In this document: positions 44,908 to 57,695 of the stretch, piece by piece
How positions within the stretch are numbered: position 1 is the stretch's first letter
How the letters are laid out: every line of letters begins with the position of its first letter
Source: Chelydra serpentina
Lineage: Eukaryota; Chordata; Testudines; Chelydridae
Assembly: GCA_037349315.1 (NCBI GenBank)
Contig: JBAIAC010000026.1
Location: 25,635,501-25,699,500, forward strand
DNA: 64,000 bases
Direction: 5' to 3'
Made by a program: the position numbers and the translations under genes
Notes under the pieces: generated by a model
Database searches by the model: none
The model's input: only the letters and a program-made list of their open reading frames with translations
Told to the model about the DNA's origin: nothing

Positions 44908-46374
44908 TGAGGGCTATTCTGAACTGCTTTTTTCTGTTAACCCAGACCAACACGGTGGGTGTTGGTAGTCCCAAGAAAGACAGTGGGAAGTTCCTAATCG
45001 GTCCCAAAGAGGAGCAACAGAATGAGGGTGCTGCAGAAGCACCTCTGGCCATTATTGGCTGCTCAGTAAATGGCAACCCCGCTACTCCTAGCTTTATATT
45101 AAAATGCTAAACCTTTATTGAGGTGCTTCTGAGAGACACGCAAGTCCCTTTGCATCACTTCATTTGCATCTAAAACATGAGAGATGATGGTTAATAGATA
45201 ATGAGGGAACACTTTATAACTCAACTCCACCCCCCTTGAAAGAAAATAAATAAATAAATAAAGGCAAAACCCGCCAAGCAAACCACCAAACAAATGATAT
45301 ATCAAACAAACAATCATGGAACTTACATGACCTTTGCGACCCATCACAGTGTTCACTCAGCTTGTGTGTGATATCCCTTCTTCCCCTGCCCCTTATCGGT
45401 CTTCTTTATAAATTCTTCGGGTGCAGGGACTGATCTCACTCTGTCAGAGAGATCCCACCCCAATCTCAGTTGGTCTCTAGCATTACTGTTTATAAAGAAT
45501 AAATAATAATTTTAGATGACTGATGGAAATAACTTTTCCTTCTGGGATAAAATGAAAATGACAGATTACTGTAAAATAATGCATTTGAAGCTGATTCTGA
45601 AAAGTACTTTAAAGTAATTTAGTACTAAATGTGGGTGTCTTGTGCTCAGAGTAAACAGTGCAAAATGTTATTCTCTATTTACCATTTGAAGATGTCTCAA
45701 TAAAAGAATACTTTGAAGGATTTTTTGGTCCTGTTCTCATAAACGAGTATGGCAATTTTGTTCCCATGATGCTCTTTTTAAATGTATGAATTGCTAAAAC
45801 TATAAGGCCTTTTCTCTCCTCTTGCTTTGCTTCTCCCAGTACAAAACTTTTCACCTGTGCAACATGCATATGAAATCTTACCATATCCAAGCAAGATCTG
45901 TGTGGGTGGCCCCATGAACCTGTAGGCTGGCTAACAGTCGTCTTTTCGGATGGTTTGTCCCCGTTCAGTACTGAGACAAAACTGGATGTGGTTTTGTCTG
46001 GTAAGGGGTAGGGGATGCCATTTTGAAGAACTCACCGCTCCACCTCACTTGCGTGACTTCCAGTGGGGACGGAGTGGCTTGCCCTTCAAAATGGCATCCT
46101 CGGTGCAGTGACCTTGTATGCATCAAGTGTGCAAGTTTCTACCGGTGGAGGTGGGCCTATGCCATTCCTGGAAGTACCAGAGTGCCTGATATTCTGGGAA
46201 TGCGTGAGTGGCTACCCTAGTGTGAAGCTCATTATAGGATCAGGGTTTTAGTGAGACTACTCTAGAGTGGACTAAAGCTGGGATTTTCCACTACCTTATA
46301 GTTCAGTCATTTATACCTCTGTGCAAAGTAAGTGTTAAATGCCATCCAATCAGACCTGAGAATCCAGACTTATT
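44908..46374. other. gene-free DNA with a 16-bp hairpin
   Basis: No gene is visible. A short AAAT-type run lies near 45243-45262. Perfect inverted arms GGATGCCATTTTGAAG (46013-46028) and CTTCAAAATGGCATCC (46084-46099) enclose a 55-nt loop. Confidence 0.55.
45405..45512 (+). repeat. ancient interspersed repeat ending in (AAT)n
   Basis: ATAAATTCTTCGGGTGCAGG, GACTGATCTCACTCTGTCAG, GATCCCACCCCAATCTCAGT and TAAAGAATAAATAATAAT match the same family as 21075-21190. Confidence 0.5.
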
Positions 46375-46640
46375 GTCTATCTAAACACACAATTTGTATT
46401 GTTTTTACTCTACCAGTCTAGCTAAAGCAGTACAACCCATCTAGTATGGATGCAGTTATATTAGTATAAAAGTCTCTCTTACTGGTATAGCTTATTCCTG
46501 TAAATTTAGGGGAATATACTATATTGGCATAGTTTATTCTGTTATAACTGCATCCACAGTAAGGGTTGACCCAGTATAATTATTCTGGTAAAAAATCACC
46601 CCTAATTGAAATAGTGAAATCAGTCCAAAACTTTGTAGAC
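46375..46640. repeat. old inverted-repeat element (TATAACTGCATCCA family)
   Basis: TGGATGCAGTTATATTAGTA (46447-46466) and TTATAACTGCATCCACAGTA (about 46542-46561) are inverted copies about 75 bp apart. The right side, GGGTTGACCCAGTATAATTA, is related to 16480-16530. Probably a decayed non-autonomous DNA transposon. Exact ends are not resolved. Confidence 0.5.
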
Positions 46641-49600
46641 TAAAACTTAGCTACACTAGCTCCCCTTTACACCATTCTTGCAATGGAAAGGAATCTTAAA
46701 GTGCATATAAATTATGTTTATGTCCAGTTAAGGCCCCTTTATGCTGCCAGAGTAAATGAAAATCAGCCCAAATCTGTTTTATGCTCATTTTACACTGGTA
46801 TAAATAACTAGTTCAGTGCAGAATAAGGCCCTTGAGACTGTCCAGAAAGAGGAAGATTGCAACCAAACATTTTCACAAACTCTGGGGTGTGCTAGTAATT
46901 CTGCTGCACCACAATATTGTATTAAACAATTTTTCACTGTTAATGTTTCTGATAATAGTAAGTATGCAGGATACATAGTTAATTAAAACCTGATAGCTGA
47001 ATGAAATATTTAGCAAAATGGCTTTCAAACACAACATAAGAGAGTCATTTTTTTCCATAGGTGGTTAATCTTCCCTAATAGGGATTTAAAAAATCTGTTT
47101 GTAATGTTAATACATTTGTCCAAGAAATTTAGTAATGTCCATTTCAGGGACTATTTTCTTCATACAAGTGAGATGGTTTTTAATGTACTCCTTTTTGTTC
47201 CTGTTATAGCACATTGTAATTCATTTTTGTTCAGCCTATAAAAGCAGAGCCGTATAAAAAACAAAAGATTGCCTTTTTTAAGGTTCTGTTAAAGAAAAAG
47301 CCTGAAGCAATCACCAACTGAAAAGATGCATGAATTGTAATCCACTAGGAAGGAACACCTCCTAACTTAAAATGATAATTTATTTTAACTCTGAGGTCCA
47401 GCCAAGCATAACAAATGATGCACTGAAGTGTTACGATAGAGCTTCTGGAAGCTTTTTTCAATACGTTTATATTCTTTTACCTAAAGATTTGCACTGGAAT
47501 TAAGTTGCATATAGTGCAATGAATATGACTTACAGATAATCACAACTTTAGTACCATAAACCAGAGTACTTTGTTCTTTTCAATAAAAAAAGACCTATTA
47601 AACTTTTCTCCAATTACTGTACAACAATTTCCTGTACTGTCTAGACATTAGAATACCAGAGCAGACTGTTTATATGTTTACACAGTCTAGATAAACGTAT
47701 ATGTTTTCAGCAAAACAACAAAACACCTCGTGGACTCAAGAAATAATTTGTTGGCAACTATCGGGTAACCTTTACTCACATTTCACAGTTTTAAATGTTA
47801 ATAATTTCATTTTGTAAGTATGATGAATTAGTGACTCGTGTCTCACCCTGCTCCCCCTCTCCTTAGCCCTATTTTGGGCTCCAGTCATGTAACTTGTCCC
47901 GTGTGGGTGAACATCTGCCGTGTAAAGCCCCTTTGGAATTAGTGGGGATCCATGCAAATAGGATCCAAAGTAAGGACCTTACTTGGCTACCAAAAAAGTA
48001 AAGGAGTTTTTTTAGTCTATTTCTTTGCCCTATTCCTAAGCACTCGGTCAGAGAATTGTCTGACCACCGTTACCAACAAACTAGCAGACCTCACAATGAC
48101 TGCTAAAATCAAGCATTCAGCTACCATGGTGATGACGAGAATTGTATAGATGTAGAAAGTTTAGGTATAGGGGAGCGTGAGCACAAGTTCCCTATTGCAC
48201 CCTGGTGAAGGGAACCTGATAATCATCCTGGAAATCTATTTCTGGAAATCAGACCAGCCCTTGAGTTATTTAAAACAAAAGGCTGCCAGAATCTTCTGAG
48301 AGATCTTCAGCCCATATTCTATGTGCATGGAGAGCTTCTTTATTCTGTTCAATAATGGTTCAGCCATTGTTTCTGGAGACCTTAGGCCAGATGCTTGATC
48401 CCCTTTTCTGGATGTCAGAGAGCTTCCCCTTGCATGGGGAAATCTCTAAAATCGGCCTTTGCCATTTGCTGCAAGCTTCCCCAGTGTAGTGAGCATGCTA
48501 AGGAGGGCCGGGGGCTTAACTGGAAAGTACCACAGTCAGGCCATGAGGCTGATCTAACTTGTTTTGGGGGCTGAACAAGACCCCAGAATCGCTAAAATTG
48601 AGGGAGAGGGAGGGAGAATGCCAAAGTGTACAATAGCCACCGATGCCTCCGATTTGTGTCTGATGCTGATTTAAATGGGCAAAACCTGATCTTACCATGT
48701 GTTCTGTACTAATCACACACATCTGACATCAAAGTCAGGCTTTCAAATAGATTATATATGGGTGCTCTTGTTAATACCTCATTCTCTGTCTTTCTAGAAC
48801 AATAAATATCTCAGTAACAGGCCAAACATTGGTTGACAGGAAGACTCAGTTATTGATTGTAAATCATTTACTATATAGTTTGATACTGATTTAGAAAAGT
48901 AAACTAGTGGACACTTGAAAAAGTACCATTGTTTAATCACCAGAAATTGAGGAACAATGTGTCCTTGGTTAGCTTAAATGTGCAATGAACACAACTATCA
49001 GATACACAAAGAATTTATTTCTAGCCTTTGGGCCCTTTCTGGTTGATCAATTATGCTTTGGATATGAGTAATTTACATATTCTAGAAAACTGTTACAATA
49101 TACATTTTGCTTGTAACATATACATATATCAATTGGGCTGAATTCTGTCTTCATTTACCACCACTCAGCTTCCATTATGACTTCATTGTGGTTGCACATG
49201 TGGACTGAGGGCAGAAAATTGTCCACGATCTGTAGGGAAAACAGGTGTATCAGGATAGTACAGTGGGCAAATTCAAAAGGAGGCAGTTAAGGAAAATAAC
49301 ACAACTTAGAAAGTTTCTGCAGCAATCAAGTGTGCTAGTTAAAATATCCTCAATAGTGCATTCCTATTTAATAAGGTGATGTATTCCAGTAGAATTTCAG
49401 GAAAATTATATCCAGTAACTCTAATGTGCATTATCATGACAGGTAAGAGTGTGCCTTAGAAATTCCAACTGAACACAGGGAATGTCAGAGGCCCTGGGAG
49501 ATTGGTCTAGTATGTATCCTGCACAAAATCACTCTCAGATTATTGATGCCAACATCATCTTGATTAATGTTTAGACATCTAGGGCAGTACCTTCCTCAGA

Positions 49601-50149
49601 TGCAGGATGTTTGCGCTCCCAAGAAATGAAAACAAACATGGCAATCTTATCAGCTTCATTGAGCCTGATTCTCCATTGCCTCGCTCCTTGCATGGTCATT
49701 TTCATCTGTGCATATTGCAAATTGGGTGTAAAATGTTTCCGTTCTAACTTGGTAGCTTTATACAGCCACTTTCACAAGAGGAAATAATTTTACAAGATGC
49801 AAGTCACTGGAGGTTCAGTCTCCTCATCCTAATATTTTGGAGTATGCTCACAGCTACCAGATGTTTTATGTTTCACCCACCTTTAGCTAGTAATAGTTCC
49901 TAGTGAAATGAGAGGAAGATTTTGTTAGATCACCCAAGATTCCTTTTATTGAGAAAAATTTGCATGTTGTTAATGCTTCCTTGAAATTAGAGAGCCCAGA
50001 TTTAGCCTAGAGCCATGCCAAGCCAAAAGACATATATCCTCAACCAGCAAAATCTCATGATTGAATGACAGCAGCACTCCTTTGACAATTTTTGTAAATC
50101 CTTATGTCATGGAGGTGCTCATCCCAAACTTGGAGAGGCCAGAGGCTGG
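46641..50149. other. gene-free DNA
   Basis: No gene or mobile element recognised in 3.5 kb; only frames of 60-70 codons. Confidence 0.55.
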
Positions 50150-50600
50150 AGGACCAAAGGGAGGCCATGTTAAGTACAGGCTACAGGGAAGTAGCACAAG
50201 GGACTTAGAGGTAGGGAACAGACCAGAGAAATAGCAGCAGACCTAGCTGTTTAATACAGGGCTCCTGGGCCAGAGCCCAGAGTAGAGTGTGGGCCTAGGT
50301 TACTGCCCCCTGAGGAATGGGCATGAAAGCCCAACAGTAGGATCTGAGGGAGCTCAAGTAAGAACACTTCAGTGGAGCCTGAGAGGGGTGGAAAAATTAT
50401 TATTTGGCTGTTTAGCTTATATGTTCAGTTGGACATTTTGTTACCCTGGAATGGGACTGAACTTTACATGACTTTGCCAGAAGGCTGAGCCACACAAGAC
50501 CTGGGGAAAGACCACCAGGAAGTACTGGAGGCAAGGACCCCTTGCAGCATTGCACCCTGACACAAGGGGGTGCTATGGGTGGTGAGAGGCAGTGTAATGT
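50150..50600 (+). repeat. possible degraded LTR-type repeat
   Basis: A purine-rich, GC-richer block contains CAGGGCTCCTGGGCCAGAGC, GACATTTTGTTACCCTGGAA, TGGGACTGAACTTTACATGA and GCCAGAAGGCTGAGCC, phrases I associate with turtle LTR-retroelement sequence. No termini are recognised. Confidence 0.35.
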
Positions 50601-51540
50601 AGCATAATCTCATTTACAGAGGAGAAAATTATTTATTTGTTTCCACTTCGTGCATTGAAAAAGAGTAAAACAGTTTGTGATATATATGCACTACTAAAAC
50701 AGGAGTGCTTTAGCATTGTCCCACTTTACCTGGTTGCTTAAAAACAAAGCTTGCTGGACAAAAGATAACTGATTGATACAAGTGGACTAGTTTTATAATT
50801 CAGAGCACTCGTTGCAACAAAACACAAAATTTAGAGAATAAAATGAGGAATATGAAGATTTTTTGGATCCACAGGGCCAAATATATTTTTACTTAAATTC
50901 ACTCACACACACAGTAAGTTTTCCCCTCCAGTCAAAATCTGCTCCCATTCATACCTGTGAACCATCTCTGTCAAGGGAGATTCAGAAACTCAGGCCTCAC
51001 TTACAGTACTTTCATTTTCTCTTGCAGCAACATGACTCCAAATTTCAAAAGAGCTTTGCTCATCACAAAAAGCAGGGATTCATATTTATTTCTTAATCAA
51101 ATGTGAAAAATAAAAGCAGCAGGAATGTAGCTGAAACCTGTGGATATCCTGATGCTAGTCAAACCAAAAATCCTTTACAACAAATCCCCTTTTTCCCAGC
51201 TTTTTAAAAAACTGATATGTAACAAAGGTTTAAAAAGGATAAAACAATATGATTCTTTAAGCAATCAAGAGGTACCTAAAAGCTTATCAAAACCAAAGTC
51301 TTCCAAATGAAAAATTAGAGAATTATTCCAAAGCCAAAGAGTCGTTGCTGACTTCCTGATTTTAGAGTACAAATCCATTAACAGGCTTCTGAAAATCTGA
51401 GACATCAGATCACATATATACAGTCAGATTCATACATGTAGCTAATGAAAATAATAGCAGCCATGAATGGGAAGTGTTTATATATATATGTATATAAGTG
51501 TAAACAAAGCAAATAGTTCGGAAGGAGATCTTGTTAACTA
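50601..51540. other. gene-free DNA
   Basis: No gene or repeat beyond a short TATATATATG stretch at 51480-51494. Confidence 0.55.
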
Positions 51541-51650
51541 TTTCTAGCTTTGCCATAGAATTCTTGTGTAGTCTTGAGCAAGTCAACTTTTTGCCTTCCT
51601 TTTTCCATCTGTAATGTGGAGATAATACTTACCTGCCTCACAGTGGCTAA
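51541..51650 (+). repeat. MIR-like SINE fragment
   Basis: TCTAGCTTTGCCATAGAATT, TTGAGCAAGTCAACTTTTTG, CCATCTGTAATGTGGAGATA and ATACTTACCTGCCTCACAG follow the MIR core and 3' half. Confidence 0.8.
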
Positions 51651-54499
51651 AGGGACAGATTTACAAAAGAATTCTGCTCCTCTTTAGGCATGACATGGCT
51701 AAATTGTCAAAAGTGCTTAGCACCTTGTTTTCAGTGGTTGCTCCTGGGTGCTGAGATCTTTTGAAAATCTGACTTGAAACTATTAGTGTTGCTAAAATGC
51801 TTTGAGATCTGCAGCTGGGATGCTCAACTTGAATACAAAGTGCTATTGTATTTATTTTAAATATATTCTACAGAAACAGAATGGAAAATATGGCACAATA
51901 GTCATACTAAATTAGAGTAATAAAACATTTTATGCTAAAACTTAAATCTTATCTAGAAAACTTCCACTGTATGTAGATAGTCCTGGTGGGAGAGTGTGTG
52001 GGGTGGTGGTGGTGTGTGGGTGGGTGAGTCGGGGAGTGTACGGGTTCACTGAATGGTATCTTGTATTGAGATACAATTACAATTTATTCAATTCTCAGTT
52101 TGACAATTTAACTCTAATTTTGTCTGTATTCTTTGGGCTGGATGCAGTAGATACACCCTTTGACTTCAACAAGATTTACTGGGATTTCTCTGGGAGTTCA
52201 GAGCTTGTAGGATTGGGCCCTTAAATGAAATCTAAGATGAGCTATTAAAATTCCATTGCCTAGAGTTTTGATCTGTTATTAGAGCCAACCAAGCTTTTAA
52301 ACAGCATCTTGCAATTTTTGAGGCTCTTTAGCCTCTGGAGAAGGGTTAAAAGTGCAGTAAAACAATCTACTAATCAAATTTAACATTTTGTGCGAGAGAT
52401 CTCTAACCTATAACTGGAAGCAGAAAGTATTTAACTTGGTTTTGATCCAGACTGAACTGTGCTTTTTACCAGGAAATAGCAGCATCTGATTACTATTACA
52501 GAATTAGCATGAGTAAAAGATGAACAATATTGTATTGTCAGGTGCACTTCTGTAATAAATGTGACAACTGTTACAAAGCAAACTGAGAAATCTGGAAAAT
52601 TAGGTGCATCATAAAAACAGTAGGCACACACTTTGCAAAGTAAAATGACATCAAGAAATCAAATTAATCAGTTTCCAGATTTTATTTTTTTAAATTTAAA
52701 CCTCTACTTTCTATTCCAGAACACACATAACACTAGATTTTTCTGCTTTATAGGTAAATTCTGAACAATTATTCTTCTATTACTGAGCTACTTGGAACAG
52801 CACTTTAAAAAAATATTTTTGGTGATCAAATTCCTTCATACATGCCCAGTTTATTTCATAAGAACATAGAGCCAATCCTTGTACATTGTCTTGAAAATTA
52901 ATTTGGATTTGTGAGCTAGAATGACCATCACTTCTTGAAAATGCTGGTGCTTCCATATATAAATAGCTGTTTTAATAAGCCCATTCCTGAACTCTTTTCT
53001 TCAGTTAACGGGTCCAGCAACTCAGTTTGTTTGTAAAAATAAAGGGCCTGATACTGCAGCCCTTACTCACACTAGTAGTCCCACTGGAGTAATGTGAATT
53101 AGCCGTATAAGTAAATGTTGCAGGACTGGTGTTTCTTATAGCCATTACATTATATTACCCCCCTTTTCTCCCCACACACAAATACAATTATTTGCATGTG
53201 TAACAGAACAGAGGTACGCAGCTGAAAAGATTTACTTCTGTCAATTTTGTTTAGACTATTACTCAAAACCAAACCAAACTGAACTGGTTGCAGGTCTGGC
53301 AAAAATTTGGGTTTGGTTCATATGAACCTTATTGATATGAATGCAAAATGAAAAGATTCAAGAAATAGATTACCTCAGGCCAGCAGGTTTATGAAACTGA
53401 CCAAAATTTCCTGTCTTATTTCCAGTGAATTTGAATCTGAGTTTTAGTTACAGATTAATCTCAAACTTAAAGCCAGGTCAGGTACTCTGAAAGCTCTTGG
53501 AATCAAAACTGCTGTGAAGGTTTGGTGTAAACTCATGCAAATGCCAAAAATGGGCTTTACACAGCTCCAATTATAAAACCAGATCCTGCTAAGTACTCTG
53601 CTGCCCCTGTTGAAGTCACTGTGGGAGAGGAGGGTCCTCAGTCCTTGAAAATGGTGGTGTGAAAGCCAGCCTGGATTATTCTTGTTATCTTGAGAAAGAT
53701 CACCGTAATTTGTATCAGAAAAGCAACATGCATAGACCCACTTAATACAGGAACTACAGGATATTCGTGGCTGAGATATTAACTTGCTGGAAGCCCTTCA
53801 CCCTTTTATCTTACACTGGTTCCTAGAGAGATTCTTCCCTTCAGCATTATAGTGAAAATCTTTTACAGAAAAGCTCTGTCTAGAATTTTGTATTTTAAAG
53901 GATCAGCCTTTTCTACTGACTTTTTTGCCGAGCTTCCAGAATGCTAATTCCAATAGGTTTTCAGAAACACGGGAATTAGGACTGTTCTTTTCAGCTTTGA
54001 ACAAATGGGCCAACTATTTTCTTCATCACTAACAACTTCGCACAGTGTCTCATCTAAAATCTAGTGATTTTTTTAAAATATAAAAGTCCCCCCCCCGTGA
54101 GCTCAGCAGCAGAGTCCATATGCAGAGCACAGTCTGGATGAGGCCCTAAGATTTCAAGAAACATTTACATTCAGTAGATCACCATCTTTCAAAAAGAGGG
54201 CAGAAACTTTTTTTAAAGGTTATCTGAGTCCACAAGAGCATATCTGCTAATGATATGGTCACTGAAAACCAAGGCCAGTTATTAAACTATCAGGGCTGGA
54301 ACATAAGGTATCAAATGCCCAATGCGCTCTGCGAGTAGAGCACACACAATAGTTAATAGAGTTCTGTTCTTTGAAGGCCAAACTTGATTTTCTGTATCCT
54401 ACCTGTATCTAACCTACTATGACACAGACATAGCGCTCTTCTCAATAGTTCACAAGTGTGTGGTCTCTGCCAAAAGCAAAAAAACCTGTCTCATTGTCC
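51651..54499. other. gene-free DNA with two old inverted-end repeats
   Basis: At 52136-52222 a unit starts GGGCTGGATGCAGTAGATAC and ends GTAGGATTGGGCCC around TTGACTTCAACAAG. At 53043-53134 GGGCCTGATACTGCAGCCCT leads to AAATGTTGCAGGACTGGTG. Both look like ancient palindromic repeats. No gene is visible. Confidence 0.5.
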
Positions 54500-55310
54500 T
54501 GATGTTTATATGGGATTTTTGTATTGAGTGATATGTGTATGGGAAATCATTTTAGAGTTAGGTAATATGTAGGATATGGGTTTCAAAACTGTTCAAGTGA
54601 AACTTGTCACCTGAGGCAAGGTGGGTCTCAGGGCTAACTCAATTAACACTGAGAATGATGGACTATCTGTGGAGCCAAGCTGTCTGGACGGCACAGGCTT
54701 GATGATTTACAAAGAAAAGAGGACCCCCAGAAAATTTCTCAATTGGGGACCACCTGGGGTAAGAAACAATAGTCAGTAGAAGAAATGAAGAAAGAACACA
54801 AGATTTTATCCATTATGGAGGATATATTCTTCCAGTGGGGTTGTCTCATAAAAGACAGATCCCAGCTTTCTGGACTGGGCAAGCACTATAAGAACTAGCC
54901 ATTGGGTGAGTATAGCTATAGATCACATTTTTCTTTTACCTGTAGCTTTGTTTCCAAACCCTTATACTTGCTTATTTGAATCTCTATCTCAAGCTCTTAA
55001 ATAAACTTTGGTTTGGTTTTACCGAAGACACATCTAAGTGCCTCGTGCTAAGGAGAGTGTTGAACTGAGGTGAAGCCAGTGAACTGGGGTGCACTGCTTC
55101 TGCAGGCAGTGGATCAGTGTGTATTGCATGTGTCCAGAAAATAAGGACCTGTGCACTCATGAGTAACAAAGTGCGATGTGTAAATTGCTAGCCTGCAATT
55201 GAGAGAGCACGTTGTTGGGGAAGGTTTCCCCTTGTGGGCATAGACAAGGCTTACAACCACTGTAAGCAGGTGGTAGTGATTCACCCCGGACACCTCCATT
55301 AAATGTCCCA
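54500..55310 (+). repeat. degraded LTR/ERV-type remnant
   Basis: The block resembles an LTR with flanking sequence: CTTGTCACCTGAGGCAAGGT, TGTCTGGACGGCACAGGCTT, TTGGGGACCACCTGGGGTAA, AAAAGACAGATCCCAGCTTT and AAGCACTATAAGAACTAGCC. It then has a polyadenylation-like AATAAA at about 55001-55006 followed by CTTTGGTTTGGTTTTACC. Reading direction plus is suggested by this order. There are no open frames and no defined TG/CA ends. It belongs to a different family from the solo LTR at 62.8 kb. Confidence 0.45.
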
Positions 55311-56715
55311 CCTATTCGTAAAGCATGTTTAGTATCCTCAACATTGTACGGAATCAGAAGGGGAAATTGTGGCCAGTTACAGAACTATCAACCCCACCCA
55401 CATGTTTATACTCTAAGTACTTAGTTTAAAATGGCTTGTTAAAAACTCTTCAGCTAGGGGAAAAATATGATTAAGAGGGGCTTTGCATGTTCTGAAAAGT
55501 ATGTTATTGGTCCCATTATAAAGATGCAGATGTCTGTCCCCATGGTACAATGAAAGTTAAAGAAAACACAGTTTAGAAGCTATTGATAACACTTTATTTC
55601 CCTTTTTAACAGAACTGAGAGAATCAGCGACATACTTCATATTGTTTCAAGGGTTTAGATGAACAAATTAATATGAAAGTGTAAGTGCAGTATAAGCGTG
55701 GAGAAATGGCTTTATTCAAGGATGCTCTGAAACCAGTGATGGTTTGAAAGTAAATTACACATTCTCCCTGCCCGTGTTTCCTAAACAGTCCAGTAAAATA
55801 AAAATCAGTCCATCAGTTATGTCTGAACACACTGGAAACATCATAGAGAGAATGTGCTGCACTGGAGAGACTGCAGCTCCAGTCCTCTGCTTAAAACAGA
55901 TTAGAAATAACTTCCTGTGGGGCTTGGAAAGAATTTGTGATGGAATGTTGTTTAAAAATCTAGGCCTTGTCTCTGTTCCACTAGGTTCCTTTCTGGGAGG
56001 CACTGCACTGTAAAAGTACACAGTATCCTTTTGTCTGAGACAAAAGTGCACAAGATATCCATAAGTGAGAGTGTGTGTACATTTTTGCTGTGTACTCCAG
56101 ATATCTTAAGTTTCTTGTAGAAAGAATGCATTTTCACTGTTATACACGTTTTTTTTCCATAGATATACAATTTTAATTCTTATATAAAAGTTGATTTTTA
56201 CAAAATGTAAAGCACAGCAATGCCCCTAACAGTGTGACACATACAAAAATGTTCACTTTCCATTGAGAAGAACATCTTGTGCCAATCCCCAGAAAGCATT
56301 CATCCAAGGTTAGATTTTTGGCCTTGCTTTAGTCACGTTGCCCCCCATGTCTGGAGAATCCCCTTCACCCCCGTCTGATCATGGCCGTTTTATGGTTCCC
56401 TTGCACCAACAGAATGGCACAAAATGACTATACTGACATGAGGCTCTCCCCCAATGTGGTGAGGTAATCAACCCTGGAGGTCATCGGGCCAGTGTTGATA
56501 GGAAAGCGGTGCAATTTTCTGACCAGTCACAGAGGAAAGTGGGCATTATTTGCTATTGTGGAGTCCTAAAGGATCCCAAAGCTGTGTATCACTTTGAGGT
56601 CAGATGCCCACATCTGGGGAATGTTACAAAGGCAGGTTCTTAGAAGTGTTTCCCTCTTACCTACCTCAGTCAGTCTTGCCTGGATTCCGTTTTAGCCAGC
56701 TGCTTTTCATACAGG
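55311..56715. other. gene-free DNA
   Basis: Overlapping opposite-strand frames at 55744-56051 show no domain. No repeat recognised. Confidence 0.55.
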
Positions 56716-57066
56716 TGCTAGGCTATGCATTGGCAAGCTTCGGCATGCAGATCGCCAAGGTAAGCCCCCTGGTGGGCTAGGCCAGTTTGTTTACCTGTTG
56801 CGTCCGCCGGTTCAGCCGATCGCAGCTCCTACTGGCCGCGGTTTGCTGTCGCAGGCCAATGGGGGCTACGGGAAGCGGCGCGGGCCAGGAGATGTGCTGG
56901 CCCCCGCTTCCCACAGCCCCCATTGGCCTGGGATGGCAAACTGCAGCCAGTGGGAGCTGCGATCGGCCAAACCAGCAGATGCGGCAAGTAAACAAACCGG
57001 CCTGGCCCGCCAGGGGGCTTACCCTGGCGAGCCGCGTGCCGAAGTTTGCCGATCCCTGTGCTAGGC
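56716..57066. mobile_element. palindromic hAT-type MITE with 8-bp target duplication
   Basis: The element spans 56724-57058 (335 bp). The right end is GTTTGCCGATCCCTG; the left end is its decayed complement (TATGCATTGGCAAGCTTCGG). The exact 8-bp duplication TGCTAGGC lies at 56716-56723 and 57059-57066. Almost the whole element is one long imperfect hairpin: TAAGCCCCCTGGTGGGC, TTTGTTTACCTG and CCAATGGGGGCTACGGGAAG on the left return as CTTCCCACAGCCCCCATTGG, AGTAAACAAACCGG and CCGCCAGGGGGCTTA on the right. Because of this, plus and minus frames encode nearly the same peptide (MFTC...R...SQL.LAAVC). They are not genes. It is the most CpG-rich stretch in the window. Confidence 0.93.
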
Positions 57067-57695
57067 ATTAAGGAAGCTGGTGGTTGGTGCTGTTTCTCTT
57101 TGGTGTTAGCAAGATATGAAGTTGGGTGTCATCTGTAGGCTGAATTGTCAGCAAAATATGTTGTCTCATTAGTTCTTTCACAGCTCCATGAATATCTGAA
57201 CAGAAAAATAATATAAACACTTGTACTTACAGCTTTAATCTTGTATTTTTGAGGGGAGGGGGGTGGCAGTGAATAAATTATGCTCCCTTTAGGACTTTTA
57301 ATATGTCTTCCTCCAAATTCTAAAGTCACTTACTTGGCAGATTTATTCTAACTGATTAGTTCACATGACATTAGCTGAAGTGTTTAAAAAGCAATATTTG
57401 TTTTCCTATGAAACTAGTAAACTATATTTTTTGTTTTTACCAGCTTAAAAAAATACTCAGATATTGGCTGTCACCCAGAGAGTCTGAGAACAGATCAAAG
57501 CGTGGTCTATGGCCGACATTTCAAGTCAATACAAGGTCATTGTATTTTAAATGGGGGTCAATTTGTAACTTGAAGTAAACGATAAAGAGAAATGAACTAA
57601 CATGCAAAACAGCAAGACCTCAGTTTGAGATGTTTCAGGACTGATTATGTCTTTAGTTCAACAAGATATTTAAGCACAAGCCGAAGGTTAAGTAC
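57067..57695. other. gene-free DNA
   Basis: No gene or repeat recognised. Confidence 0.55.

Noticed and set aside
56724..57058. A promoter CpG island
   Set aside because: CpG richness is that of the MITE itself; no adjacent gene or first exon.
56787..57071. Mirror-image peptides on both strands as overlapping genes
   Set aside because: They arise because the hAT-type element is a palindrome; flanking 8-bp duplications prove insertion.
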